Shown here: positions 24,481-33,758 of the stretch, in pieces
How the letters are laid out: each line of letters begins with the position of its first letter
Numbering within the stretch: the first letter of the stretch is position 1
NCBI RefSeq assembly: GCF_036053395.1
Contig: NZ_CP107942.1
Span: forward strand, 4,616,501 to 4,680,500
Length of the DNA stretch: 64,000 bases
Source: Actinoplanes sp. NBC_00393
GTDB taxonomy: Bacteria > Actinomycetota > Actinomycetes > Mycobacteriales > Micromonosporaceae
Reading direction: 5' to 3'
Notes under the pieces: model-generated
The model's database searches: none
What the model was told of the DNA's origin: nothing
The model's input: the letters and a program-made list of their open reading frames with translations, nothing else
Translations under genes and position numbers: made by a program

Positions 24481-25494
24481 CGGTTTGACGCGGGCCGCCC
24501 AAGCGGCCGCTTCGGCGGCCGGGAGTTCGCCGTGGACGGTCAGCTCGGGTTTCATCAGCGGGTAGACGCGGCCGGCGTTCCAGCTGCGGGCGTACGGCGC
24601 CGGGTCGATGACGATCACGCGTACGCCGTCGAGCGCCGGGATGTCGGCCGGGCGCCCCTCGTTCCAGATCCACTCGCCGGCGTGGTCCACCAGGTTGAAG
24701 TTGCCCCGGATGCCGCCGTCCGGCTGCGGTTCGCCGTCGGTGGCGGCGGCGAGCTCGACGGCGCTGGGCGGCTCGCCGGGCAGTCCCGCGGTACCGCCGA
24801 TCAGCGCGCCGGCGAGCAGCGTGTGCAGCTGGAAGTTGTCGCCGATGCCGCTGATCGTGACCCGGAAGGCCCGGCCGGTCGCGCGGTGCAGCACGATCAG
24901 CGGCTCGTCGTCGAGAACCCGCAGCAGCCCGTGCAGCCAGGCGGCCGGGCCGACGTGCTCCTCCGCCGCCTCGACGGCCGCGACCAGGCGGTCCCGGTCG
25001 GGCAGGCCGGCGAGCACGGCCCGGACGTCCTTGCGCTGCGACAGGAAGAGCACGGGCTGGGCCCAGTCCTCGGCGGTGAACCAGGCCTCCACCAGCGCCG
25101 GGTCGCCGGTGAAGCGTTCCAGCACCTGCGGGATGACCGCGCCGAACGAGGCGGACGGGACGTCGCCGTGCGCCGATCGGTACGCCTGCTCGAAGCTGAC
25201 CGCCTGCTCCAGCACGACGGTGGCCCGCAACGCCAGGACCGGCGCCACCACCGTGGCGTCGGTCCCGTAGTCGCCCATGCTGCCGGCCAGCCGGGCCACG
25301 TCGCCGCCGATCCCGGTGCCGATCGTCTGCAGCACCGGCACCAGCTTCACCAGCGCGTCCTGGACCTGCTCGGGCCGGGCCTTCAGGACGGCCTTCGGCA
25401 GCTTCTCCAGCGCGTCGGCGAACTTGCGCTCGTCCCGCTGGTCGAGGGCGGCGCTGATCTGATCGACGAGCCTGCCCGGGTCACGACGAAACAT
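24469..25494 (-). CDS. Protein of unknown function, 341 residues
   Basis: I do not recognise a family. The N-terminal half is helical and Ala/Leu-rich (DQISAALDQRDERKFADALE, VLKARPEQVQDALVKLVPVL). The C-terminal half has strand-rich segments (EPLIVLHRATGRAFRVTISG, RVIVIDPAPYARSWNAGRV). There is no signal peptide or membrane segment, so it is probably cytoplasmic. The start ATG 25494 (MFRRDP) is tentative; GTG 25518 is in frame. Neither has a clear ribosome site. Confidence 0.7.
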   Translation of the reverse strand: MFRRDPGRLVDQISAALDQRDERKFADALEKLPKAVLKARPEQVQDALVKLVPVLQTIGTGIGGDVARLAGSMGDYGTDATVVAPVLALRATVVLEQAVSFEQAYRSAHGDVPSASFGAVIPQVLERFTGDPALVEAWFTAEDWAQPVLFLSQRKDVRAVLAGLPDRDRLVAAVEAAEEHVGPAAWLHGLLRVLDDEPLIVLHRATGRAFRVTISGIGDNFQLHTLLAGALIGGTAGLPGEPPSAVELAAATDGEPQPDGGIRGNFNLVDHAGEWIWNEGRPADIPALDGVRVIVIDPAPYARSWNAGRVYPLMKPELTVHGELPAAEAAAWAARVKPSNR

Positions 25495-25532
25495 GGCCGG
25501 CATCGTATCGATGATCACCGCACGGCGTGCGC

Positions 25533-27149
25533 TCAGGAGGCGGCGGTGGTGAACGGGCTGCTCGGCGGGCCCTCGTTGCCGGTGCGGTCCAGGCCGGTCA
25601 GGCAGTACGTGGCCGGGCCGGACGGTGGCTTGCGGTCGACGACCGGGGCGCCCGCACGCCCGGTGGCGACCAGGGCCGCCTCCGTGTCACCCGTACGGTA
25701 AAGGGCCCAGCTGGTGGCCTGCCCACCCGGCGCCGTCTCGAAAGTCAGCGTCCCGTCCTTGCCGCGGTTCGCGCCGGTGATCCTCGGCGCGGCCGGCGGC
25801 GCCGCCGGCAGCTGCTGCATCTGCGGCGGCAGGGCCGGGCCCGCGTAGTGCCTGCTGCGGTAGATGTCCACCGCGCCGAGCCGGTTCGCGCGGATCTGCT
25901 TGGCGCTGTAGTGGACCTGGCCCTGCACCCCGAACTTGTCGTTGAGCTGCATCTGCTTGTCGAGCTGGGCGGGGTCGCTCCAGTCGCCCTTCTCCCCGAT
26001 CCGGTAGTCGGCCATCCCGATGTAGAGCTGCACCTTGCTGCCCTTGACCGTTTCCGCCCACCAGGGCAGCGTCTTGGCGTAGTCCGCCTTGTCGAAGCCG
26101 ATGGTCCAGTACAGCTGCGGGACGATGTAGTCGAGCCAGCCCTCGCGCACCCACTTGCGGGTGTCGGCGTAGATCGCGCTGTAACTCTCCAGGCCCTTGG
26201 TGTCCGAGCCCTCGCCCTGGTTGCGCCAGATCCCGAACGGACTGATCCCGAACTTCACCCACGGCTTGATCGCCCGGATCCGCTGCTGCATCTCGCGGAC
26301 CAGGGTGTTCACGTTCTCCCGGCGCCAGTCGGCCCGGGTCAGTCCGCCACCGTGTTTCGCGAACGAGGCGTCATCGGGGAAGTCCTGATCTTTTTCGGGG
26401 TACGGGTAGAAGAAGTCGTCGAAGTGGACGCCGTCGACGTCGTACTTCTGCACCGCCTCCAGCATCGAGTCCTCGACGAACTTGCGGGCCTCGGGCACCC
26501 CGGGGTCGAAGTAGAGCCGGCCGGTCCTGCCCTGCGGATAGGCGATCCGCCACTCCGGATGGGCGAGCAAGGGATGGTTCGGCGCCAGCTTGGCCAGGTC
26601 GGTGCCGGCGCCGCTGGGCGCGGGCTGGGTCCCCCGGTACGGGTTGAACCACGCATGGAACTCGATGTTGCGTTTGTGGGCCTCGTCGATCATGAACGCC
26701 ATCGGGTCCCAGCCCGGATCGGTGCCGTCGAGTTTCCCGGTCAGCCAGTTCGACCAGGGCGCGTACTTCGACGGCCAGAACGCGTCCCCGCTCGGCCGGA
26801 CGTGCACGAAGATCGCGTTGTGGTTGTGGGCGACGGCCAGGTCGAGCCACCTGAGGTACTCGGCCTTCACCTGCGCCTCGGGCAGCCCCGGCTTGCTGGG
26901 GAAATCGATGTTGTACACCGTGGTCAGCCACATGCCGCGCAGCTCCCGGACGGCCCGCACCGGCTGGGTCCCGCATTTGCCGGCGGAGGCCGGCGCCGGC
27001 GCCTCCACCGCCGGCACGTCGTTGTTGCGCAGCGCCTCGGGCTGGTAGAACGCGGCCCGGATCAGGCCGAGGCCGAGCACCGCGACAACGAAGAGCACAA
27101 CCGCGACAAGCAGAGCTATCTGTACGGGGGGCTTGCGGAGCAAAGTCAC
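25533..27149 (-). CDS. GHL10-family glycoside hydrolase-like protein
   Basis: A 538-residue extracytoplasmic protein with an N-terminal membrane anchor (IALLVAVVLFVVAVLGLGLI). The GHL10 (DUF187) TIM-barrel domain starts at RELRGMWLTTVYNIDFPSKP and includes IFVHVRPSGDAFW, YDVDGVHFDDFFYPYP and FGISPFGIWRNQG. After about residue 440 comes a small fibronectin-like domain (TFETAPGGQATSWALYRTGD). Family members are predicted polysaccharide or peptidoglycan hydrolases. The start overlaps the glgA stop by 4 bp, so it is expressed with a glycogen gene, which is unusual for a secreted hydrolase. Confidence 0.88.
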   Translation of the reverse strand: MTLLRKPPVQIALLVAVVLFVVAVLGLGLIRAAFYQPEALRNNDVPAVEAPAPASAGKCGTQPVRAVRELRGMWLTTVYNIDFPSKPGLPEAQVKAEYLRWLDLAVAHNHNAIFVHVRPSGDAFWPSKYAPWSNWLTGKLDGTDPGWDPMAFMIDEAHKRNIEFHAWFNPYRGTQPAPSGAGTDLAKLAPNHPLLAHPEWRIAYPQGRTGRLYFDPGVPEARKFVEDSMLEAVQKYDVDGVHFDDFFYPYPEKDQDFPDDASFAKHGGGLTRADWRRENVNTLVREMQQRIRAIKPWVKFGISPFGIWRNQGEGSDTKGLESYSAIYADTRKWVREGWLDYIVPQLYWTIGFDKADYAKTLPWWAETVKGSKVQLYIGMADYRIGEKGDWSDPAQLDKQMQLNDKFGVQGQVHYSAKQIRANRLGAVDIYRSRHYAGPALPPQMQQLPAAPPAAPRITGANRGKDGTLTFETAPGGQATSWALYRTGDTEAALVATGRAGAPVVDRKPPSGPATYCLTGLDRTGNEGPPSSPFTTAAS

Positions 27150-28351
27150 AGCACCGACCGGTAGACCTCGAGAGTGTCCTCGGCGATGCGCGACCAGCTG
27201 AAGTGCTCCACGGCGCGGCGGCGGCCGGCCCGGCCCATCGTCTCGGCGAGCTGCGGGTCACGCAGCACCCGCGACAGCGTGGCGGCCAGATCAGCGACGA
27301 ACCTCTCCGGATGCACGGGCGTGCCGGTGCCGTCCTCGACCTGCTCGATCGGGACCAGCAGGCCGGTCTCGCCATCCGCGACCACCTCGGGGATGCCGCC
27401 GGTCGCGGTGGCGACCACCGCGGTCTCGCAGGCCATCGCCTCCAGGTTCACGATGCCCATCGGCTCGTACACCGACGGGCAGACGAACACCGTGGCGTGC
27501 GTGAGGACCTGGATGACCTCCTGCTTGGGCAGCATCTCCTGCACCCAGATCACGCCCTGCGGGTCGCGGACCTCGCGCAGCTCGCGGGCCAGGCCCTCCA
27601 CCTCGGCGGCGATCTCCGGGGTGTCCGGCGCGCCGGCGAGCAGGATGATCTGCGCCTCGGCGGGCAGGTCACGGCAGGCCCGCATCAGGTACGGCAGGCC
27701 CTTCTGCCGGGTGATCCGGCCGACGAACACCACGCTCGGGCGGTTGCGGTCGACGCCGAGCCGGTCGACCACGTCGGTCCCGCGGTCCGGGGAGTAGAGC
27801 TCGGTGTCGATGCCGTTGTAGACCACGTGGATCTTGTCAGGATTCACCGCCGGGTACGCCTTGAGCACGTCCCGCCGCATCCCACCGGAGACCGCGACGA
27901 TCGCGTCGGCGTTCTCGATCGCGGTCCGCTCGCAGTAGGACGACAGCGCGTACCCACCGCCGAGCTGCTCGGCCTTCCACGGGCGCAGCGGCTCCAGGCT
28001 GTGCGTGGTCATCACGTGCGGGACGCCGTGCAGCAGCTTGGCGGTGTGCCCGGCGAAGTTCGCGTACCAGGTGTGGCTGTGCACCACGTCGGCGCCGGCG
28101 CACCCGGCCGCCATCGCCAGGTTCACCCCCATGGTGCGCAGCGCCGCGTTCGTCCCGGCCAGCTCGGCCGGTTCCGGGTACGCCGTGACGCCCGGCTCGT
28201 CGCGCTCGGCCCCGAAGCAGTGCACCCGCACCTCGGCGAGCCGGCGCAGGTCGCGGGTCAGGTACTCCAGGTGGACTCCGGCGCCGCCGTACACCTCCGG
28301 CGGGTACTCGCGGGTGATCAGGTCGGCGCGCAGTGCATGAGAGTCGGCCAC
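27146..28351 (-). CDS. glgA: Glycogen synthase, actinobacterial GlgA/GlgM type
   Basis: A 401-residue GT4-fold glycosyltransferase. Seen: the N-terminal EYPPEVYGGAGVHLEYL, VVHSHTWYANFAGH, VYNGIDTELYSP, FVGRITRQKGLPYL and the donor-binding CPSVYEPMGIVNLEAMAC. At this length it matches the actinobacterial enzyme (Rv1212c) shown in mycobacteria to make maltose-1-phosphate from ADP-glucose and glucose-1-phosphate (GlgM); glgC, which makes ADP-glucose, is 1.75 kb away. The start is GTG 28351. Confidence 0.92.
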   Translation of the reverse strand: MADSHALRADLITREYPPEVYGGAGVHLEYLTRDLRRLAEVRVHCFGAERDEPGVTAYPEPAELAGTNAALRTMGVNLAMAAGCAGADVVHSHTWYANFAGHTAKLLHGVPHVMTTHSLEPLRPWKAEQLGGGYALSSYCERTAIENADAIVAVSGGMRRDVLKAYPAVNPDKIHVVYNGIDTELYSPDRGTDVVDRLGVDRNRPSVVFVGRITRQKGLPYLMRACRDLPAEAQIILLAGAPDTPEIAAEVEGLARELREVRDPQGVIWVQEMLPKQEVIQVLTHATVFVCPSVYEPMGIVNLEAMACETAVVATATGGIPEVVADGETGLLVPIEQVEDGTGTPVHPERFVADLAATLSRVLRDPQLAETMGRAGRRRAVEHFSWSRIAEDTLEVYRSVL

Positions 28352-28419
28352 GCCCGCAGGATAGTCGGGTTCGGCGCGCGCCGTTCAAGTCGTGCGCCGA
28401 CCGGACGATAAGCGTGGGT

Positions 28420-29943
28420 GTGAATCGGCTCGGGAATCGTGGGTGGCTGGCGTACCTGCTGGCCGGCGCCGCGATCACCGGAACCACCCTGTTCAGCCAG
28501 CGCTGGACGGTCGCCGGGGCGACGGCGCTGCAGGTCTCCGCGGTGCTCGCGGTGCTCTACGGGCTGCTTCGCCACCGTCCGGCCCGGCCGGTGTTCTGGT
28601 GGCTCACCGCGGCCGGGCTCGGCTTCTACGCCGCCGCCCAGGCCTGGTGGCGGATCGGGTTCGGCGGAACGCGGCCCGACATCCCCACCGAGAGCTACGA
28701 CGACCTGCTGTTCTTCCTGGCCTTCGGCTGTTCGGCCGCGGCCCTGCTGGTGCTCGCCGGCCGCTACGTCCCGCCCGTGCAACGCCGCGCCGACGGCCTC
28801 GACGGGCTGATCGTCTTCGTCGGGATGGCCGGTGTCACCTGGACGGTCGCGGCCGAGCCGTTCCTGGTCGGGCACGACGGCAACGCCTCCGCGGTGCTGC
28901 TGTTCGGCACCTACGAGATCCTCGACCTGATCCGCATCTCGCTGGCCGGGATGGTGGTGCTGTCCGCGGGCCGGCGCAGCACCGCGGAGCGCCTGATGCT
29001 CGGCGGCACGCTCACCCAGATCGTCGGGGACGTGGTGTTCACCACCGCCCAGGCGGGCCGCAACGTCTACGGCTGGGACCCGGCTCTGCTGACCGGGCTG
29101 CGGATCACCGAGCTGCAGGACCTGCTCTGGGTGTTCGGCTCGGTCCTGATCGGCGCGGCGGCGCTGCACCCGGCGATGGCGCGGCCCGCGGTTGCGCGCA
29201 GCACCGACGGGCGGATGTCGCGGCTGCGGCTCGTCGTGTTCGTCCTGCTCGCCGTCGCCTGCCCGCTGCTGTCCGGCGGATTCCGGCCGGGGTCCACCAC
29301 GACCTTCGTGCCGGTGTTGCTCTCCGCCGTGCTCTCCCTGCTGCTGGTGGTCCGGATGGGGGTGCTCGGCGGGCTCGTCCAGCGGCGTGCCGAGGCGCTC
29401 GACGCCGCCCTGCGGCAGCAGGACGAACTGCGCGCGGAGCTCGAGCACCGGGCCACGCACGACTCCCTGACCGGCCTGGCCAACCGGGCCGCGCTGACCA
29501 CCGCGATCGAGGCCGCGACCGCCCGCCCACCCGGCGCCCGCGGCTGGCTCGTGCTGCTCGACCTGGACGGGTTCAAGCAGGTCAACGACAACCTGGGCCA
29601 TCCGGTCGGTGACGAGTTGCTGGTGGCCCTCGGCGACGACTTCCGGGCCGTGGCGCCGGACGGGCTGGTGGCCCGGCTGGGCGGCGACGAGTTCGCGGTG
29701 GTGCTGGGCCCGGCCACGGCCGAGACGGTGGAGGAACGGGCCGCGGCGTTGTTGCGGGTCGCCTCGCTGGCCCGCCGGGTGGCCGGGCATCCGGTGCAGG
29801 TCTCCGCCAGCCTCGGGCTGCTCGACCTGGATCAGGCCGGTACGGTCGCGCGGGCGCTGCACGATGTCGACATGGCGCTGTACGCCGCGAAGGGCGCGGG
29901 CCGGGCCTGCTACCGCTTCGCCGCCGCGCCGGCCGCCAACTGA
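28420..29943 (+). CDS. Membrane GGDEF-domain diguanylate cyclase
   Basis: A 507-residue protein with about nine or ten membrane segments (first WLAYLLAGAAITGTTLF, last around PVLLSAVLSLLLVVRMGVLG), a short linker helix and a C-terminal GGDEF domain: THDSLTGLANRAALT, LLDLDGFKQVNDNLGHPVGD and the intact active site LGGDEFAVVL. An RxxD inhibitory site is not present at the usual position (APDG instead), so product inhibition may be absent. Start GTG 28420 is tentative; GTG 28414 is equal in quality. It lies between divergent glgA and co-directional glgC. Confidence 0.88.
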   Translation: MNRLGNRGWLAYLLAGAAITGTTLFSQRWTVAGATALQVSAVLAVLYGLLRHRPARPVFWWLTAAGLGFYAAAQAWWRIGFGGTRPDIPTESYDDLLFFLAFGCSAAALLVLAGRYVPPVQRRADGLDGLIVFVGMAGVTWTVAAEPFLVGHDGNASAVLLFGTYEILDLIRISLAGMVVLSAGRRSTAERLMLGGTLTQIVGDVVFTTAQAGRNVYGWDPALLTGLRITELQDLLWVFGSVLIGAAALHPAMARPAVARSTDGRMSRLRLVVFVLLAVACPLLSGGFRPGSTTTFVPVLLSAVLSLLLVVRMGVLGGLVQRRAEALDAALRQQDELRAELEHRATHDSLTGLANRAALTTAIEAATARPPGARGWLVLLDLDGFKQVNDNLGHPVGDELLVALGDDFRAVAPDGLVARLGGDEFAVVLGPATAETVEERAAALLRVASLARRVAGHPVQVSASLGLLDLDQAGTVARALHDVDMALYAAKGAGRACYRFAAAPAAN

Positions 29944-29979
29944 CCGGATCCCGGCCGCATCGGCGCTCGTCGACGTCCC

Positions 29980-29997
29980 GGAGCGCCGCGGCGCTCC
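29980..29997 (+). terminator. Palindromic hairpin after the GGDEF gene
   Basis: GGAGCGCCGCGGCGCTCC is an 18 bp perfect palindrome 37 bp after the stop codon. It could form a GC-rich hairpin with a tiny loop. There is no U-tract, as usual in high-GC actinomycetes. It would separate the GGDEF gene from glgC. Confidence 0.4.
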
Positions 29998-30105
29998 GCC
30001 GTCGTGGCGGTAGCGGGACCGGTAAGACCGAAGCAGCACGAGCAAGATATTTCGAAGCGCCCTTTCGGGTGGCGAACGGGCGGCCGGAACATTAGCGTCC
30101 TTCCC

Positions 30106-31338
30106 ATGGCTGTCAAGGTGCTTGCGATTGTTCTGGCTGGTGGAGAAGGCAAGCGCCTGATGCCCCTGACGGCGGACCGGGCCAAGCCCGGCGTGCCGTT
30201 CGGCGGCATCTATCGCATGATCGATTTCGTGCTGTCCAACCTCGCGAACGCGGGGTATCTCAAGATCGTCGTCCTGACGCAGTACAAGTCGCACTCCCTC
30301 GACCGGCACATCTCCAAGACATGGCGGATGTCGACGCTGCTCGGCAACTACGTCACGCCGGTGCCGGCCCAGCAGCGGCTCGGCCCACGCTGGTTCGCCG
30401 GCTCGGCCGACGCGATCTACCAGAGCCTCAACCTGATCAACGACGAGGCTCCGGACTATGTGATCGTCTTCGGCGCCGACCACATCTACCGGATGGACCC
30501 GAAGCAGATGGTCAACGACCACATTGCCTCGGGCGCCGCGGTCACCGTCGCCGGCATCCGCCAGCCGCTGTCGCTGGCCGACCAGTTCGGCGTGATCGAG
30601 GTCGGGCCGGACGGTAAGAAGATCCAGGCCTTCCGGGAGAAGCCGCGCGACGCGAAAGGGCTGGCCGACTCCCCCGACGAGGTCTACGCCTCGATGGGCA
30701 ACTACGTGTTCACCACCCGGGCGCTGTGCGAGGCGGTCTCCACCGACGCGCAGAACCCGGACAGCAAACACGACATGGGCGGCAACATCATCCCGATGCT
30801 GGTCGAGCGCGGCGAGGCCAACGTCTACGACTTCCGTGACAACGACGTGCCCGGCAGCACCGAGCGCGACCGGGGTTACTGGCGGGACGTGGGAACGCTG
30901 GACTCGTTCTACGAGGCCCACCAGGACCTGATCGCCACCCTGCCGATCTTCAACCTCTACAACCACGACTGGCCCATCTTCACCAACTACGGCTCCTGGC
31001 CGCCGGCCAAGTTCGTGCACGGGTACGACGACCGCCAGGGCCGCGCCATCGACTCGATGATCTCCCCCGGCGTGGTCGTCTCCGGCGCCCTGGTGGAACG
31101 CTCGATCATCTCGCCGAACGTGCGGGTCAACTCGTGGGCGCACGTCGACGGCGCGGTGATCATGGAGGGCGTCTCGGTGGGCCGGCGGGCGGTGATCCGC
31201 AACGCGATCATCGACAAGAACGTGGTCATCCCGGAGGGCGCGCAGATCGGCGTCGACCTGGAGCGCGACCGCAAGCTCTACACGGTCAGCGACAACGGCG
31301 TGGTGGTGATCGGCAAGGGGCAGCGGGTCGAGCTCTGA
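30106..31338 (+). CDS. glgC: Glucose-1-phosphate adenylyltransferase
   Basis: A 410-residue enzyme that makes ADP-glucose from glucose-1-phosphate and ATP, the committed step of glycogen and maltose-1-phosphate synthesis. Seen: [20 protein letters not shown] with [10 protein letters not shown] (nucleotide site), [13 protein letters not shown] (metal-binding Asp), [15 protein letters not shown] and a C-terminal left-handed beta-helix of hexapeptides ([20 protein letters not shown]). The start is set by the family N-terminus. Confidence 0.96.
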   Translation: MAVKVLAIVLAGGEGKRLMPLTADRAKPGVPFGGIYRMIDFVLSNLANAGYLKIVVLTQYKSHSLDRHISKTWRMSTLLGNYVTPVPAQQRLGPRWFAGSADAIYQSLNLINDEAPDYVIVFGADHIYRMDPKQMVNDHIASGAAVTVAGIRQPLSLADQFGVIEVGPDGKKIQAFREKPRDAKGLADSPDEVYASMGNYVFTTRALCEAVSTDAQNPDSKHDMGGNIIPMLVERGEANVYDFRDNDVPGSTERDRGYWRDVGTLDSFYEAHQDLIATLPIFNLYNHDWPIFTNYGSWPPAKFVHGYDDRQGRAIDSMISPGVVVSGALVERSIISPNVRVNSWAHVDGAVIMEGVSVGRRAVIRNAIIDKNVVIPEGAQIGVDLERDRKLYTVSDNGVVVIGKGQRVEL

Positions 31339-31431
31339 GCCCGGCCGTCACCCGGTGGACGCATTGACGGGTTCCGTTCGGCCTTTCTAGGCTGAGGAAA
31401 CGGCCCGCCACCTGCGCGAACGGGGATCGTC

Positions 31432-32733
31432 ATGGGGTCCTGGGCGCCTCCCTATCCGGACGATCCGACGACCGCCACCCGGCATCTGTGCGCCGGCGCC
31501 TACCTGGATGAGCGCTTCCGCGACACCGCCCTGCGCGAGGTCTACCACCGGCCCGCGCGGGCGGTCGCCCTGTCGTACGGCTACTCGCTCACCCCGGTGC
31601 TGGCGCACTGCCTGCGCGCCCGCAGCGCCGCCCTGCTCCGCGACACCCTGATCATCACCGTCCTGCTGATCGCGCTCTGCGCCACTCCCCTAGACGCGCC
31701 CGCGGCCACCGCGGCGATGACGCTGGTCGCGCTGCTGGTCTGCTCGCTCGCCTGGTCGCTGTGGCGGCAGGCGCAGCTGGACCGGTTCCGGCCCGGCCGC
31801 ACCCCGGCCGCACCCACCGACGACCAGCGGCTGCGCGACATCGACCTGCAGCAGTACGGCAACACCGTCGTGCACTCCGGCCACCGCCAGTTCCTCGGTG
31901 CCGGACCGGTCGTCGGCACCTGGAACCTCACCGAGCCGCTCGGGCCGGGCCCGGTGCCGTTCGACGCCGCCGAGGTCGTCGCCCACCTGCAGTGGCATCT
32001 CGGCGCCCTGGTCGGCGGGCCGGGCACCGTCCCCGAGGAGACGATCGCCGGCCTGACCGTCACCGACCGGGTGCACCTGGCCGGCACCGAGGTCGGCCGG
32101 CTCGACCCGGTCACCCCGCCCGGACTGGTCGCCGAGATCATCCGCCGGCCGACCGCGGCGGCCCGGCACTACCTGGCCTGTCAGATCCCGTCCCGGGGTG
32201 GCGAGGTGGTGACGACGGTGCACGTCCACGTCGCGGTGCAGGGCGGGGTGCTCTACCTGGAGGTCACCACCACGGCACTGATGCCCTGCCCGGACGCCTA
32301 CCACGTCGTCGACCTGCCGGACGCGTCCGGTCCGCGGGCCTGGCTGCGGGCCGTCGGCGACGGGGTGGCCACGCTTCCGGTCCGGGTAGTGCGGGCGCCG
32401 TTGCGGCTGGTGCGGGCGCTCGGTGACGCCGTCCCGGACCGGCACGCCTTCATCCGCCGGCCCCACCGCGGCCCCTCCGACCTCGGCCGGATCCTGCGGG
32501 TCGGGCTGGATCACGGCGCCCGGGTGGCGGTCCGGGAGCTGGCCGGCGGGTCCAGCGACCACACGCGGTACCCGGACATCGCCAAACACCGGGGACTGAT
32601 CGAACGGCAGGTGCTCGACGCGGTACGCAGCCTGCTCGAAGCGCATGCCCCGGCGGCGGCCCTGGGGCCGCGACCGGGCAGCCGGCCGCCCCGGGTGAGC
32701 GGGGACGGCCACGTTTCCGGCGGGACGGCGTAG
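31432..32733 (+). CDS. Membrane protein of unknown function, 433 residues
   Basis: An actinobacterial-type hypothetical. About residues 60-110 hold two membrane segments (TLIITVLLIALCATPL and AAMTLVALLVCSLAWSLW). The remaining 300 residues are soluble, with mixed strands and helices (GGEVVTTVHVHVAVQGGVLY, DYxxI-like repeats absent), and a conserved-looking QYGNTVVHSGHRQFLGAG segment after the membrane part. I do not recognise the family. The ATG has GGGGAT upstream. It is 93 bp after glgC on the same strand. Confidence 0.75.
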   Translation: MGSWAPPYPDDPTTATRHLCAGAYLDERFRDTALREVYHRPARAVALSYGYSLTPVLAHCLRARSAALLRDTLIITVLLIALCATPLDAPAATAAMTLVALLVCSLAWSLWRQAQLDRFRPGRTPAAPTDDQRLRDIDLQQYGNTVVHSGHRQFLGAGPVVGTWNLTEPLGPGPVPFDAAEVVAHLQWHLGALVGGPGTVPEETIAGLTVTDRVHLAGTEVGRLDPVTPPGLVAEIIRRPTAAARHYLACQIPSRGGEVVTTVHVHVAVQGGVLYLEVTTTALMPCPDAYHVVDLPDASGPRAWLRAVGDGVATLPVRVVRAPLRLVRALGDAVPDRHAFIRRPHRGPSDLGRILRVGLDHGARVAVRELAGGSSDHTRYPDIAKHRGLIERQVLDAVRSLLEAHAPAAALGPRPGSRPPRVSGDGHVSGGTA

Positions 32734-32744
32734 CGCGTACCCGG

Positions 32745-33758
32745 TCAGTCTCTTCCGCGAAGCGTCTGCGAGGGTGACATGCCGAATCGGTCCCGGTAGG
32801 CGCCCGCGAAGCGGCCCAGATGGGTGAAGCCCCAGCGATAGGCGACCTCGCTGACGCTGACCAGGCCGGGATCGCCGCGCGACAGCTCCGAGTGCACGCC
32901 GTCGAGCCGCAGGCGGCGCAGGTAGGTCAGCGGCGGCATGCCGACGTGCTGGCGGAACGACTCCTGCAGGACGCGGACGCCGACGCCGGCCACGTCGGCG
33001 AGATCACCGACGGTGTACGGCCGCCACGGCTCGGCGTGCATGACGTCGAGGGCGCGTTTCACCGTGCGCGGCCGATGCGGGCCCTGCAGGCCGGCGGGTT
33101 CCTCGCCGTACGGATGCTCGACGGTCAGAGCCAGCCCGCTGACCACCATGTCGCGCCAGCGGGCGGCCATCCGCGGCTGACTCGCCAGGCCGTCGGCGCC
33201 GCGGAGCTCGGTCAGCAGCAGCCGGACCATCGACACCCACGTGCGGCCCGGGCCGTCGACCAGGTCGAAGGTGGCGCCGAGCGGAAGCGGGGAGACGACA
33301 CGCTGGTCGAGGGCGGCATCGAGCTCGCGCTCCAGGGCGGCGCGCTCGACCTTGACGCTGAGCAGCCGGCAGCTGCCGGGCCAGTCGAGCTCGATGTCGC
33401 CGGTGGGCCGGTACACCACCGCGCGGGTCGGGTCGGCGTCGACCACCGCGCCACGGTGCCGGGAGCGCAGCATGCCGGTGAGCGGGACCAGTACGTGGTA
33501 CGACGTCTCGAGCGCCCCGATGCTGACCCGGATGTCGGTGCCGTAGCCCACCTCACCGAGCGTGATCGGCCCGAGCAGCACCACGTCCGCGGTGAAATGG
33601 AAGGTGCGCGGGTCACCGACCGGCTCGATACGCAGTGGACCGTAGTAGAGCTTGCGGCAGAACGCCCGTGCCTCCTCCATGTCGGTCGTGCGCAATCCGA
33701 TGTGGACCGGGATGTCGGCACCCGGCGCCGCCGGAGCGCTGAGCCGGCTGCCTGCCAT
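32745..33758 (-). CDS. AraC-family transcriptional regulator
   Basis: A 337-residue paralogue of the regulator at 14757-15716. The sensor domain shows VLVPLTGMLRSRHRGA, TRAVVYRPTGDIE and CRLLSVKVERAALEREL; the HTH part has YTVGDLADVAGVGVRVLQES with FRQHVGMPPLTYLRRLRL and VSEVAYRWGFTHLGRFAGAY. ATG 33758 is chosen because the 72 upstream residues of the open frame are not family-like. TAATCT about 8 bp upstream could be the -10 of a near-leaderless message. The start overlaps, on the other strand, the start of the decayed GH2 gene. Confidence 0.85.
   Translation of the reverse strand: MAGSRLSAPAAPGADIPVHIGLRTTDMEEARAFCRKLYYGPLRIEPVGDPRTFHFTADVVLLGPITLGEVGYGTDIRVSIGALETSYHVLVPLTGMLRSRHRGAVVDADPTRAVVYRPTGDIELDWPGSCRLLSVKVERAALERELDAALDQRVVSPLPLGATFDLVDGPGRTWVSMVRLLLTELRGADGLASQPRMAARWRDMVVSGLALTVEHPYGEEPAGLQGPHRPRTVKRALDVMHAEPWRPYTVGDLADVAGVGVRVLQESFRQHVGMPPLTYLRRLRLDGVHSELSRGDPGLVSVSEVAYRWGFTHLGRFAGAYRDRFGMSPSQTLRGRD

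Noticed and set aside
28318..31143. 941-codon open frame on the minus strand
   Set aside because: It lies antisense to the GGDEF gene and glgC, both with clear catalytic motifs. Long antisense frames are expected at this GC content.
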